Shown here: positions 1-7,757 of the stretch, piece by piece | How the letters are laid out: each line of letters starts with the position of its first letter | How positions within the stretch are numbered: position 1 is the first letter of the stretch | DNA from: Desulfobacterales bacterium | GTDB taxonomy: Bacteria > Desulfobacterota > Desulfobulbia > Desulfobulbales > BM004 | Direction: 5' to 3' | NCBI GenBank assembly: GCA_030621655.1 | Contig: JAUXHH010000027.1 | Span: 1-12,975 of the forward strand | Length of the DNA: 12,975 bases | The notes under the pieces: generated by a model | What the model was told of the DNA's origin: nothing | Seen by the model: the letters and a program-made list of their open reading frames with translations, nothing else | Database searches by the model: none | Made by a program: the position numbers and the translations under genes

Positions 1-207
1 AAATTCGTGAAAAGTCCCTCAGTCGGCATCAGGGCCTAATAAAATCAATATGTTAAAAGGGTAATACCTGTCCGCATCGAGCTTTCGAAGTCGGAGTTTA
101 TGCCCTGTCTTTTAGGGTGCTTATCTCGAAGTCTCACTTCGTTCCCTATCTACGATGCCGACAATTATGAGTTGCGGGTTTTAGTAGTATCATAATGGTA
201 ACATCTC
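1..207. other. Non-coding block with inverted repeats downstream of korA
   Basis: No convincing coding frame is present on either strand: the minus-strand ATGs below korA stop within a few to about 15 codons, and only a nine-codon frame from position 29 runs off the left edge. Several pairings are visible: GTCGGCATC (22-30) with GATGCCGAC (154-162); a tight hairpin CGAAGT-ctc-ACTTCG (127-141); ATTATGA (164-170) with TCATAAT (190-196); and CCCT (103-106) with AGGG (114-117). TCGAAGTC occurs directly repeated at 85-92 and 126-133. The block sits where korB would be expected on the minus strand. It could be a dispersed MITE-like repeat or simply a structured 3' region of the korDA transcript. 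No T-rich terminator tail is seen for korA. Confidence 0.35.
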
Positions 208-1350
208 TCAGATTTTTTGGATTTCTTCAAAAATTTCTACCGGAGTAATCAATTGACCGTCAATACGGTTGTATTTGAACACCTCCGTAGAGCCGGAGTT
301 GACCCGCTTCACCTCACGGCTGATCTGGCCCATGTTCATCTCGGGCACCAGGACCGCTTTGCACTGGCGCATCATATTTACCACAGTGTTTTTCGGGAAA
401 GGGAAGAGGGTGACAAGTTGAATCAGCCCTGCTTTGATCCCCTGTAAACGGGCCATGACTATTGCACGGCGCGCAGAACGGGCAACAGAACCATAAGCAA
501 TCACCAGTATCTCAGCATCTTCAACCTGAAATTTTTTGGTGATTTGAATTTCAAAAAAACCATTGGTTATTTTTTTGAACTGCCTTTTTGTAAAGGCTTC
601 TATATCCTCAGGTTTATCAGTGGGAAAACCATCTGCATCATGGACGAGACCGGTGACATGATGACGGTAGCCATCTCCCATGGTAGACATGGCCGGCACT
701 CCCCGGCTGTTATCCTCATAGGGTTTATACCATTCCGGCGGTACATTGGGAGCAATCCGGTCAACAACTTCAATGGAATCGGCAGAAGGGATTGTGAATG
801 TTTCACGGGAGTGCGCAACCACTTCATCGGAGAGCACAACGACCGGGACTCTGTATTTTTCAGAGAGGTTGAAAGCGGTTACAATAATCGAAAAACATTC
901 GCTGACCGATGCAACCGAAAGCACAATAATCGGATGATCACCGTGCGTTCCCCATCTGGCCTGCAGGACGTCACCCTGTGCCGGACTGGTCGGCAACCCT
1001 GTGCTTGGTCCACCGCGCATGACATTGACAACAACACAGGGGGCTTCTATCATGCATCCATATCCGAGATTTTCCTGCATAAGTGAAAATCCGGGACCAC
1101 TTGTTGCAGTCATGCTTTTGACTCCTGCCAGTGAAGCCCCTATGACAGCACCCAGGCTGGATATTTCATCCTCCATCTGGATGAAGGTGCCATCCACTTG
1201 GGGCAACCGGTATGACATGCGCTCACTTATCTCTGAGGCAGGGGTAATGGGGTATCCTGCATAGAACCGGCATCCTGCGGCAATAGCGCCTTCCACCATG
1301 GCTTCATTGCCCTGCAGCAGGAATTTTTTACCATTCAACTCATGCGCCAT
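208..1350 (-). CDS. korA: 2-oxoacid:ferredoxin oxidoreductase, alpha subunit (KorA-like)
   Basis: Likely the alpha subunit of a CoA-dependent 2-oxoacid:ferredoxin oxidoreductase, a cytoplasmic enzyme that oxidatively decarboxylates 2-oxoglutarate (or a branched-chain 2-oxoacid) to the acyl-CoA while reducing ferredoxin. The 380-residue protein has the family N-terminal pyrimidine-binding fold with YPITPASE at 33-40, a glycine-rich segment TATSGPGFSL near 81-90, and MRGGPSTGLP at 111-120. The C-terminal transketolase-like part carries PEMNMGQ at 336-342. The gamma domain is not fused to it. The start at 1350 was chosen because AGGAG lies a suitable distance upstream; the longer frame from 1443 only reads back through korD. 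It overlaps the end of korD by 11 bp, suggesting coupled translation. The TPP-binding beta subunit is not in the window. KorA versus VorB specificity cannot be settled by eye, so the symbol is tentative. Confidence 0.88.
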   Translation of the reverse strand: MAHELNGKKFLLQGNEAMVEGAIAAGCRFYAGYPITPASEISERMSYRLPQVDGTFIQMEDEISSLGAVIGASLAGVKSMTATSGPGFSLMQENLGYGCMIEAPCVVVNVMRGGPSTGLPTSPAQGDVLQARWGTHGDHPIIVLSVASVSECFSIIVTAFNLSEKYRVPVVVLSDEVVAHSRETFTIPSADSIEVVDRIAPNVPPEWYKPYEDNSRGVPAMSTMGDGYRHHVTGLVHDADGFPTDKPEDIEAFTKRQFKKITNGFFEIQITKKFQVEDAEILVIAYGSVARSARRAIVMARLQGIKAGLIQLVTLFPFPKNTVVNMMRQCKAVLVPEMNMGQISREVKRVNSGSTEVFKYNRIDGQLITPVEIFEEIQKI

Positions 1351-1663
1351 TTTTCTTTTTTCTCCTGTCAGGATACTTATCATGTATGGATATGGCAAAA
1401 TCAGGGCAGTGAAATTCGCAAAATCTGCAGCCGGTACAGGCATCGGGGTTTATTATTACCGGAGTGCCGGTTTCACCCTGTTCAAAAACCTCGACAGGAC
1501 AGAAAGCAATACAGATTCCACATGCTTTGCACCAGTCTTCAAAAATCTGTGGAACAAAGAGCGTTTTGCCCTTTTTTTCAAGATTCTGTTTTGTTTTCCA
1601 GTAGTTGTCAGGATTCTGTTTTGGATCAGATGGAGAAATGTTTTTCTTTTTTCTTTTAGACAT
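1340..1663 (-). CDS. korD: 2x[4Fe-4S] ferredoxin-type delta subunit of 2-oxoacid oxidoreductase (KorD-like)
   Basis: A 107-residue ferredoxin-like subunit that would pass electrons from the thiamine active site to soluble ferredoxin. Two complete 4Fe-4S motifs are visible: CKACGICIAFCP (Cys45, 48, 51, 55) and CTGCRFCEFHCP (Cys76, 79, 82, 86). About 40 mostly basic or polar residues (SKRKKKNISP at the start) precede them. The frame is open to an ATG at 1747, but the start at 1663 is preferred: the extra 28 residues look like untranslated sequence, and a plausible promoter (-35 at 1755-1760, -10 at 1732-1737) places the earlier ATG upstream of transcription. Neither start has a good Shine-Dalgarno, so the start is uncertain. 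It is first in a minus-strand korD-korA operon and its last 11 bases overlap the start of korA. Confidence 0.82.
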   Translation of the reverse strand: MSKRKKKNISPSDPKQNPDNYWKTKQNLEKKGKTLFVPQIFEDWCKACGICIAFCPVEVFEQGETGTPVIINPDACTGCRFCEFHCPDFAISIHDKYPDRRKKKNGA

Positions 1664-1899
1664 TGATAAATTCGTGTGCGGATGTGACTGTGACTGTGTA
1701 AAAGATTTGGGTTTGTAACCCTTTGCAATAAATCTTACTGGAATCATTGACTTTTGTCGATGTTTTTTCGAAAAAAACGGCAGTGTCTTGAAATTGTTTC
1801 CGGATTTTTAAGTTTCCGATTTTGTTGCTTTATGGTAAACGCAGACAGGATATAAGCGGTAGAAAATTCAGGTAACTGCCCGATATGGAGGACAATTTA
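1664..1899. other. Divergent korD / maeA intergenic region
   Basis: A 236-bp region between two divergent operons. Besides the korDA promoter candidate it holds a 14-bp perfect palindrome TTTTTTCGAAAAAA at 1763-1776, close upstream of that promoter's -35 and a possible operator. For maeA, a -10-like TATAAG lies at 1851-1856 but has no convincing -35. The maeA Shine-Dalgarno GGAGG is at 1887-1891. Confidence 0.4.
1732..1760 (-). promoter_or_regulatory. Candidate sigma70-type promoter of korDA
   Basis: Read on the minus strand, TCGACA (1755-1760, five of six matches to TTGACA) is followed after 17 bp by TAAGAT (1732-1737, four of six matches to TATAAT). This would give a leader of about 60 nt before the korD start at 1663. 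Seen by eye only. Confidence 0.4.
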
Positions 1900-3636
1900 A
1901 TGCCACCGAAAAGTTATAAATTTGTTTATGACGAGTATGGCAATACGAAGGAAATCATGGTCCACACTCGGGGCATTGGGGTGCAGGGCAATAATTATGT
2001 GAACAAGGGCACTGCTTTCAACGAAACCGAAAGGCGTGATCTTGGTATGGATGGAAGTCTACCCCCGGCTGTAAGGCCGCTAGAACAGCAGGTCAAGAAT
2101 AGCCTGGAGAAGGTTCTTAAAAAAGAGGATGATATTGAGCGTTACATATATATTCGTTCTTTGTTTGACCGCAATGCAACTCTGGCCCATGCTGTGATCG
2201 CCACCGATATCCCACGTTTTATGGAGATAATTTACACACCGACTGTGGGGCTTGCCTGCCAGCAGTATTCCTCCATGTTCCGCAGCGCAAACGGCATCCA
2301 TATCTTTCCCGGTAATATTGATCGTGCAGAGGAGATACTGCATCGCTATCGGCATCGTGATATCCGTGTCGCTGTGGTGACTGATAACCAGGGAATTCTG
2401 GGTATCGGAGACCAGGGTGCAGGCGGTATTGCAATTTGTCTTGGGAAGTTGATGCTGTATACTCAGGGAGCCGGGATTGCACCATGGCATTGTCTGCCCA
2501 TTTCCCTTGATGTAGGAACTAACAATGAAGAGTTGCTTAAAAATGAGGAATACCTCGGGTGGCGCCATCGCAGACTGACCGGTTCTGAGTATGTGAAATT
2601 TATACAGCAGTTTGCCAGGGCCTTTAAAAATGTTTTTCCTCATTCCCTCTGCCAGTGGGAGGATTTTTCCAAGCAGAATGCATTTGCGGTAAGGGATGCA
2701 TACCTGCATGATCTGATTTCATTTAATGATGATATCCAGGGAACAGGTGCTGTAACTCTGGCAGCTGTTTTTGCTGCCATGAAAATCAAAGGGGAGAAAA
2801 TCGAAGACCAGGTATATCTTGTCCATGGAGCGGGGGCAGGCGGCATTGGTATAGCAGAACAGATAGAAGCTGCCCTGATCGAAAGCGGTCTGCGGGAAAA
2901 TGAGGCCAGAAGAAGAATATTCACCCTGGACAGCCGGGGAGTTGTAACTTCGGACAGAATGGTCGAACCATATAAGGCAAAGTTTGCTAAAAATCCGGTT
3001 GAGATGGATTGGCTGCAGGACTCGGGAAACAATGCCTTGCTGGACGCTGTCAGGCATGGAGGAGTTACAGTATTGATAGGTACTTCCGGTCAGTCCGGTT
3101 GTTTTACCAGAGAGGTGGTTGAGGCAATGGCCGCAAACAGCGAACGCCCAGTGATACTGCCACTTTCCAACCCAACTGATAAGGCCGAGGCCCTGCCAAA
3201 GGATATTTATAAGTGGACAGGTGGCAGGGCTCTGGTCGCAACAGGCAGCCCTTTTCCGCCAGTGAAACAGGATGATAAAAAGATGCGGATTGGACAATGT
3301 AACAATGTTTTTATTTTCCCCGGGGTGGGTCAGGGAGTTTTAGCATCCGGGGCCAAAGAAGTACTGCCTTCGTTCTTTACGGCTGCAGCAAAGGCTGTTG
3401 CAGGGTATATGACCCAGGAAGACCTTGAGGAAGGAGTTCTCATGCCGCGTGTGGATAAGCTGAAGGAGGTTAGCACCAGCGTTGCTTTTGAAGTGGGGTT
3501 TGCAGCTATCAGGGAAGGAGTGAGTGGCCCCTGTGCATTCAGCAAGTTCAAGCATGAGGATGATCCAGAACGTCTTAAGATATTGATAGAGAAAATGCGT
3601 TGGGAGCCCGAATATCTTACTCTTGTTCCAGTATAA
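1900..3636 (+). CDS. maeA: NAD(P)-dependent malic enzyme, large type
   Basis: Oxidatively decarboxylates L-malate to pyruvate and CO2 with reduction of NAD(P), a cytoplasmic step feeding C4 acids into pyruvate. The 578-residue length fits the large MaeA and eukaryotic-type malic enzymes rather than the shorter MaeB type. Visible motifs: IYTPTVGLAC with the catalytic tyrosine Tyr112; LGKLMLYTQG with the catalytic lysine Lys183; the metal-binding acids Glu254-Asp255 in QWEDF and Asp278 in FNDDIQGTG; the nucleotide-binding glycine run GAGAGGIG from 310; and LPLSNPT at 420-426. The start at 1900 is chosen over the in-frame ATG at 1885 because GGAGG (1887-1891) lies 8 nt before it and overlaps the upstream ATG. 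Cofactor preference cannot be read off safely. It is divergent from korDA and 64 bp before the sensor kinase with no terminator between, so co-transcription is plausible. Confidence 0.95.
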   Translation: MPPKSYKFVYDEYGNTKEIMVHTRGIGVQGNNYVNKGTAFNETERRDLGMDGSLPPAVRPLEQQVKNSLEKVLKKEDDIERYIYIRSLFDRNATLAHAVIATDIPRFMEIIYTPTVGLACQQYSSMFRSANGIHIFPGNIDRAEEILHRYRHRDIRVAVVTDNQGILGIGDQGAGGIAICLGKLMLYTQGAGIAPWHCLPISLDVGTNNEELLKNEEYLGWRHRRLTGSEYVKFIQQFARAFKNVFPHSLCQWEDFSKQNAFAVRDAYLHDLISFNDDIQGTGAVTLAAVFAAMKIKGEKIEDQVYLVHGAGAGGIGIAEQIEAALIESGLRENEARRRIFTLDSRGVVTSDRMVEPYKAKFAKNPVEMDWLQDSGNNALLDAVRHGGVTVLIGTSGQSGCFTREVVEAMAANSERPVILPLSNPTDKAEALPKDIYKWTGGRALVATGSPFPPVKQDDKKMRIGQCNNVFIFPGVGQGVLASGAKEVLPSFFTAAAKAVAGYMTQEDLEEGVLMPRVDKLKEVSTSVAFEVGFAAIREGVSGPCAFSKFKHEDDPERLKILIEKMRWEPEYLTLVPV

Positions 3637-3700
3637 CCTGTTACGCTAACGTTAAAGATTCCTGTTATGGTTATAATGGAAACCAGAGGATGAATCAGAT

Positions 3701-6163
3701 ATGAAACTCCGTTTGATCTTGCTCATACTATCGCTCATGGCGATTGTTTTTGCCTCTGCCGGGGGGTTCTTCTATTATTCTTCACTTGAACAGGCGGCTT
3801 TCCAGGAAGCTGAAAGTGAAAATTTAATCCGCCTGGAGCGAATCAATAAGAATCTTACATCGCTTCTTTCAGTAAATAACAAACCTGTAAGAATCCTTGC
3901 CGGTATGCAGGAATTCCAGGAATTACTCAACAGTTACAGCCCGGAATCTTTACTGGCTGCTAATCTTGTCCTTGATCATTTCAGAAATACTCTCGATGCA
4001 GATGTATGTTATCTCATGGATAATAGGGGCAATACGATTGCTTCAAGCAACCGCAATGATCCTGACAGTTTTGTGGGGCAGAATTTTTCATTCCGTCCAT
4101 ATTTCGAGCAGGCAATGCAGGGATATCATGCCAGTTATCTTGCCCTGGGTGCCACCTCGGGCAAAAGAGGTGTATATTTCAGTTATCCGTTTTACAAATA
4201 TGCGGAAGAATCGCCCGCCGGCATTGTGGTGATTAAAGGCTCCATTGAGATGATAGAACGGGAGCTTGGCTTTACAGAAGATGAAACAGTGCTGGTGACC
4301 GATCCCAATGGGGTGATATTCATCTCGAACCGCCAGGACTGGCTCTACCAGACTGCATGGAAGATTTCTTCCGAAATGACTGATGAAATAGCTGCATCAC
4401 GGCAGTTTGGCACTGGTCCCTGGGATTGGGCCGGGCTGGAGATGACAGAAGAATATGTGGTGAATAGAAGTGGAAAGAAGTACCTTTTCCACCAGATAGA
4501 GATGGACAATTACCAGGGCTGGAAAGTAATACACCTCCTTGATATGCAGAAGGTTACCCAGAAAGCTTTCAAGTCGCTGGTTGTTGTTCGCCCAATAGCT
4601 TTGGCTCTTTTTGTAGTTCTGGCATTCTCCGTGCTCATGCTGTATCGGCAGGCAAGTCTTGAGATAAGACAACGCAAGGCGGCAGAGGAGGCATTGCGGG
4701 AGAGTGACGCACGGTACCGGTCTTTATATCACAACACACCGGCGATGCTTCATTCCATTAACCGGGATGGCCAGATTGTCAGTGTCAGTAACTACTGGAG
4801 TGAGATGCTCGGCTACAGCGAAGAAGATGTCATAGGCAGAAAGTTGACGGATTTTTTTACGAAAGAGTCGAAAAAGTATGCAGAGCAGGTTGTTTTTCCT
4901 GAGTTCTTTAAAAATGGATACTGCACGGATATTCCTTACCAGATTATCAAAAAGGATGACCGGATTATTGATATTCTTCTCTCTGCCATCGGTGACCGTG
5001 ATGAAAAAGGTGAAATCATCAGGACACTTGCCGTGTCCATTGACGTTACTGAAAGGAACAGGGCTGTAGAGGCCTTTAGGCAGGCAAAAGAGGAACTTTC
5101 CAACTATTCCAAGGATTTGGAAAAACAGGTAAGCATACGCACGAAAGAGATTACCAACATCCTTAAATACACACCGGATGTGGTGTATGTTAAGGATAGA
5201 GAGGGTAAATATGTCCTGGTAAATTCCCGTTTTGAGGAGTTGTTTGGGGTCAACAACGAGGAAGTTCGAGGAAAAACCGATTATGAAATAGTATCTGATG
5301 AGATTGCAGACCAATTCCGCAAAAATGATCTCAAAGTTCTGGAAGAAGGGAAATCCCTACAAGCGGAAGAAAAAGTGGTCCATAATGGCGAGGTTCATAC
5401 TTACCTGTCTGTCAAGTTTCCGGTATATGATGAAGCTGGTGTTGTGAACGGGGTGTGTGGCATATCCACTGACATAACTGCAGTCAAGAAAGCACAGGAC
5501 CAATTACGCCGACTTTCAGGCAGAATAATGGCCAATCAGGAAAAAGAGCGTGCGGCAATAGCCAGGGGACTTCATGATGAACTGGGCCAGGTTTTGACTG
5601 CCCTGAGAATGGATGCCGTCTGGATGCAGAAGCAACTGGAAGAGAGTGATCCTAAGATTAGTGAGCGAGCTTTGACAATGTGTGACCTGATCGATAAAAC
5701 CATTAAAGATGTCCGCTCTATTGCAATAAGGTTGCGCCCGGGAGTACTCGATGACCTTGGTCTTGTTGATGCACTGGAATGGCTGACCAGCGATTTTGAG
5801 AACCGCAGTTCCATTACCTGCGTTTTTGAACATGAAAATGTCCCTGCACTTAATGAAACCGTGTCCACCGCAGCATACAGGATTTGCCAGGAGGCTATGA
5901 CAAATGTTGCCAGATATGCAGGGGCAACCCGTGTTTCGGTAGTGTTGAGAGCAGAAAAAAATATGTTAAGCCTTTCAGTCAGGGATGATGGTAAAGGTTT
6001 TGATACCACCGGCCTTGCAGAGTCTGAAGGAATTGGTATCGCCGGTATGCGGGAACGGGCCATACTGGCTGGTGGAAATCTGGAAGTCATGTCAGAGCAG
6101 GGCAAAGGGTGCCATGTACTGTTTAATGTCCCGATAGAAAAAGAGTCAAAGGTGACTGGATGA
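3701..6163 (+). CDS. Membrane sensor histidine kinase: DctB-like dCache, two PAS, HisKA_3, HATPase
   Basis: An 820-residue inner-membrane kinase. Order of parts: membrane helix 7-28; extracytoplasmic double-Cache region about 38-288; second helix about 291-315; PAS about 335-455; a coiled linker; PAS about 485-600; HisKA_3 dimerisation domain with phospho-acceptor His625 in GLHDELGQ; and an ATPase domain with N box around Asn735, DDGKG at 762-766 and GIGIAGMRER at 777-786. The sensor part (TIASSNR, FVGQNFSFRPYFEQAM, TSGKRGVYFSYP, GIVVIKG, GVIFISN) follows the pattern of the C4-dicarboxylate sensor DctB, so the ligand may be a dicarboxylate; this is inference from family resemblance. It lies downstream of malic enzyme and its stop overlaps the start of the response regulator (ATGA). 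A TATAAT at 3672-3677 may give it its own promoter, though the -35 is poor. An AGAGG lies about 12 nt before the ATG. Confidence 0.93.
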   Translation: MKLRLILLILSLMAIVFASAGGFFYYSSLEQAAFQEAESENLIRLERINKNLTSLLSVNNKPVRILAGMQEFQELLNSYSPESLLAANLVLDHFRNTLDADVCYLMDNRGNTIASSNRNDPDSFVGQNFSFRPYFEQAMQGYHASYLALGATSGKRGVYFSYPFYKYAEESPAGIVVIKGSIEMIERELGFTEDETVLVTDPNGVIFISNRQDWLYQTAWKISSEMTDEIAASRQFGTGPWDWAGLEMTEEYVVNRSGKKYLFHQIEMDNYQGWKVIHLLDMQKVTQKAFKSLVVVRPIALALFVVLAFSVLMLYRQASLEIRQRKAAEEALRESDARYRSLYHNTPAMLHSINRDGQIVSVSNYWSEMLGYSEEDVIGRKLTDFFTKESKKYAEQVVFPEFFKNGYCTDIPYQIIKKDDRIIDILLSAIGDRDEKGEIIRTLAVSIDVTERNRAVEAFRQAKEELSNYSKDLEKQVSIRTKEITNILKYTPDVVYVKDREGKYVLVNSRFEELFGVNNEEVRGKTDYEIVSDEIADQFRKNDLKVLEEGKSLQAEEKVVHNGEVHTYLSVKFPVYDEAGVVNGVCGISTDITAVKKAQDQLRRLSGRIMANQEKERAAIARGLHDELGQVLTALRMDAVWMQKQLEESDPKISERALTMCDLIDKTIKDVRSIAIRLRPGVLDDLGLVDALEWLTSDFENRSSITCVFEHENVPALNETVSTAAYRICQEAMTNVARYAGATRVSVVLRAEKNMLSLSVRDDGKGFDTTGLAESEGIGIAGMRERAILAGGNLEVMSEQGKGCHVLFNVPIEKESKVTG

Positions 6164-6798
6164 TAAAGGTGCTGCTTGCGGATGACCATTTGATAGTGCG
6201 GGCCGGCCTGCGCCGTATCATTGAGGAAAGCGACGATATTGAGGTTATTGCTGAGGCTGATGACGGTAAAGCCGCAATTCAGTTAGCCCGTGAAAAATCT
6301 CCGGATGTTGCGGTGGTTGATATATCAATGCCTGGCCTTGACGGACTGGAGGTGATCAGCCAGCTTAAAATATATCTTCCGGATCTGCCCATTATTGTTT
6401 TAACTATGCATGAGGAGGAGCAATATGTAGTGCGGGCCATTGAGGCAGGGGCTATGGGGTATGTCACTAAACGTTCTGCCCCGGAACATATTGTAAAGGC
6501 TATTCACCAGGTTTTAGGTGGTTCTCCTTACCTCACTGCCGAGGCCAGTGAGGCACTTGCCCTCAGGGTTGCCAAAGGAGCGAGCGGGAAATCTACGCTG
6601 GATTCACTTTCCAATAGAGAACTCCAGGTACTCAGGCGCCTTGCAATGGGGCATACCAATCATGAAATTGCCTCAGCCTATGGGATCAGCACAAAAACTG
6701 TCGATACCTATCGTTCAAGGTTATTAAAGAAATTGAATCTGCGTAATAATGCGGAACTCTCACGCTTTGCAATCCAGAATAAACTTGTTGAAACGTGA
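6160..6798 (+). CDS. NarL/FixJ-family response regulator (receiver + LuxR-type HTH)
   Basis: A 212-residue cytoplasmic DNA-binding response regulator, the cognate partner of the preceding kinase. The receiver domain has the acidic pair Asp8-Asp9, phospho-acceptor Asp54 in VVDISMPG, Thr82 and Lys104. The C-terminal LuxR-type helix-turn-helix spans about 149-205 (LSNRELQVLRRLAMGHTN, then GISTKTVDTYRSRLLKKL). The start ATG at 6160 overlaps the kinase stop TGA by four bases, indicating translational coupling and a one-to-one two-component pair. Targets are unknown; its own operon, maeA and the TRAP operon are reasonable candidates from position alone. Transcription ends at the strong hairpin at 6835-6867. 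Confidence 0.95.
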   Translation: MIKVLLADDHLIVRAGLRRIIEESDDIEVIAEADDGKAAIQLAREKSPDVAVVDISMPGLDGLEVISQLKIYLPDLPIIVLTMHEEEQYVVRAIEAGAMGYVTKRSAPEHIVKAIHQVLGGSPYLTAEASEALALRVAKGASGKSTLDSLSNRELQVLRRLAMGHTNHEIASAYGISTKTVDTYRSRLLKKLNLRNNAELSRFAIQNKLVET

Positions 6799-6834
6799 GT
6801 ATAATCCTGAACTCAAAGTGAAAACTCTTAAAGA

Positions 6835-6867
6835 GAAAAGGCGGGATATAAAAAATCCCGCCTTTTC
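6835..6867. terminator. Bidirectional rho-independent terminator
   Basis: A perfect 13-bp stem (6835-6847 with 6855-6867) with core GGCGGGAT/ATCCCGCC and a 7-nt loop. The A-tract on one side and T-tract on the other let it end transcripts from both directions. It lies between the response regulator stop (6798) and the stop of the convergent cytochrome gene (6892), so it probably serves both. Confidence 0.9.
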
Positions 6868-6891
6868 TTGTTACTATGAATATGCTGTTTA

Positions 6892-7644
6892 TCAGATGAT
6901 CGGTTCAGGGACATCATCACCATGGCATTCCATGCAGTTAAGCTGCGTAGTTATGCCATGATCCCTGACATTCGAACCATGTGAGGCTTTGTATTTGCCA
7001 TCAACCCAGTCATTCAGCAGCATGACAGTTTTTACGGCGACATCTGCGGACAACCGGGCACAACGTTCCTTGCGGGGCCCACTGAAGAATTTCACCCCTT
7101 CTTTTTTCATCCACTTGCCGACCGAGATATGGCAAAGGGGGCTGTCGCTTGTATTGACATTTTTTATCTGTGCCTTGGGTGCTGCAGGCTTAAAGATCGG
7201 CAGATCTGTTTCAGTATAATATAAGATGACATCGTTCAGGATTTTTTCACCTTCATGGCCGGCAATGAAACCCGTGGCTATACCTGCGCCGGTAAGGGAA
7301 CCGCAGAGAGTTCCCCAACCTACCGCACCGCCGTGTCCCCACTTGAAGGCCATCAGTGGCAGTGAAGCATAGGGTTCACCCATGGATTTCTGTAAAGGCA
7401 CTAAAACACCGGTTACCACAGCATAACAGCAGAAGCCTTTATACCAGTTTTCGTAGGCAATGTTACCCGCCAGCTGTGGGTCAATTTTTTTATACCCCCA
7501 GGGGAAAGCTGCAGGTTTTGAAGCAGATGCCGGTGTAATAAGACCGTTAACACCCGCTGTTACGATAGCTGCTCCGGCAGCTAATTTTCCCGCACCAATA
7601 AGAGCATCTCTTCTGGACAGGCAATTCTTTTTTTCCTCTTGCAT
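6892..7644 (-). CDS. Split-Soret cytochrome c-like protein (C_GCAxxG_C_C family, Tat-exported)
   Basis: A 250-residue periplasmic redox protein. The N-terminus has a twin-arginine signal (SRRDALIGAGK, Arg11-Arg12), a hydrophobic alanine-rich stretch, and a likely cleavage site after ASA at 39-41. The mature part has the spaced cysteines of the C_GCAxxG_C_C family: Cys72-Cys73 in FCCYAVVTG, Cys114 in TLCGSLTG, Cys171 in SPLCHIS and Cys195 in RCARLS. A single canonical haem c motif CMECH (237-241) lies near the C-terminus. Known split-Soret cytochromes of Desulfovibrio are dimers with two c-haems per monomer and an iron-sulfur cluster; only one CxxCH is seen here. The start is supported by GGGAGGG about 8 nt upstream. 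The gene converges on the two-component operon and shares its terminator. Its electron partner is unknown. Confidence 0.83.
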   Translation of the reverse strand: MQEEKKNCLSRRDALIGAGKLAAGAAIVTAGVNGLITPASASKPAAFPWGYKKIDPQLAGNIAYENWYKGFCCYAVVTGVLVPLQKSMGEPYASLPLMAFKWGHGGAVGWGTLCGSLTGAGIATGFIAGHEGEKILNDVILYYTETDLPIFKPAAPKAQIKNVNTSDSPLCHISVGKWMKKEGVKFFSGPRKERCARLSADVAVKTVMLLNDWVDGKYKASHGSNVRDHGITTQLNCMECHGDDVPEPII

Positions 7645-7714
7645 TTTCTTGACCCTCCCTGTTTTGTAGTATTGTTTGATTGTAGTGTTACCTCTTCTGC
7701 CTAACTGAAAAATT

Positions 7715-7729
7715 GGATATTTTGACCAG
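7715..7729 (+). repeat. 15-bp direct repeat, copy 1
   Basis: GGATATTTTGACCAG, identical and in the same orientation to 8435-8449. It lies 71 bp before the cytochrome start, on the opposite strand relative to that gene, and overlaps the possible -10 of its promoter. It may be a regulator binding site. Confidence 0.6.
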
Positions 7730-7733
7730 TATA

Positions 7734-7757
7734 AAAAATGAATTGGGATTCATTTTT
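7734..7757. promoter_or_regulatory. 10-bp perfect inverted repeat, candidate operator
   Basis: AAAAATGAAT (7734-7743) pairs with ATTCATTTTT (7748-7757) around TGGG. It begins 4 nt after repeat copy 1 and covers the -35 region of a possible cytochrome promoter. It could be an operator or a weak hairpin terminator, as T-rich sequence follows. Confidence 0.45.

Noticed and set aside
1..29. Start of a minus-strand gene (korB) at position 29
   Set aside because: Only nine codons are visible, there is no Shine-Dalgarno, and the residues do not resemble the start of KorB.
1664..1747. N-terminal extension of KorD from the ATG at 1747
   Set aside because: No ribosome site, no family resemblance, and it overlaps a plausible korDA promoter.
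5572..6189. Long antisense open frame (205 codons) opposite the kinase, plus similar ones at 4724-5314 and 2080-2709
   Set aside because: They lie wholly opposite well-supported genes, show no domain motifs or ribosome sites, and have compositions typical of antisense shadows.
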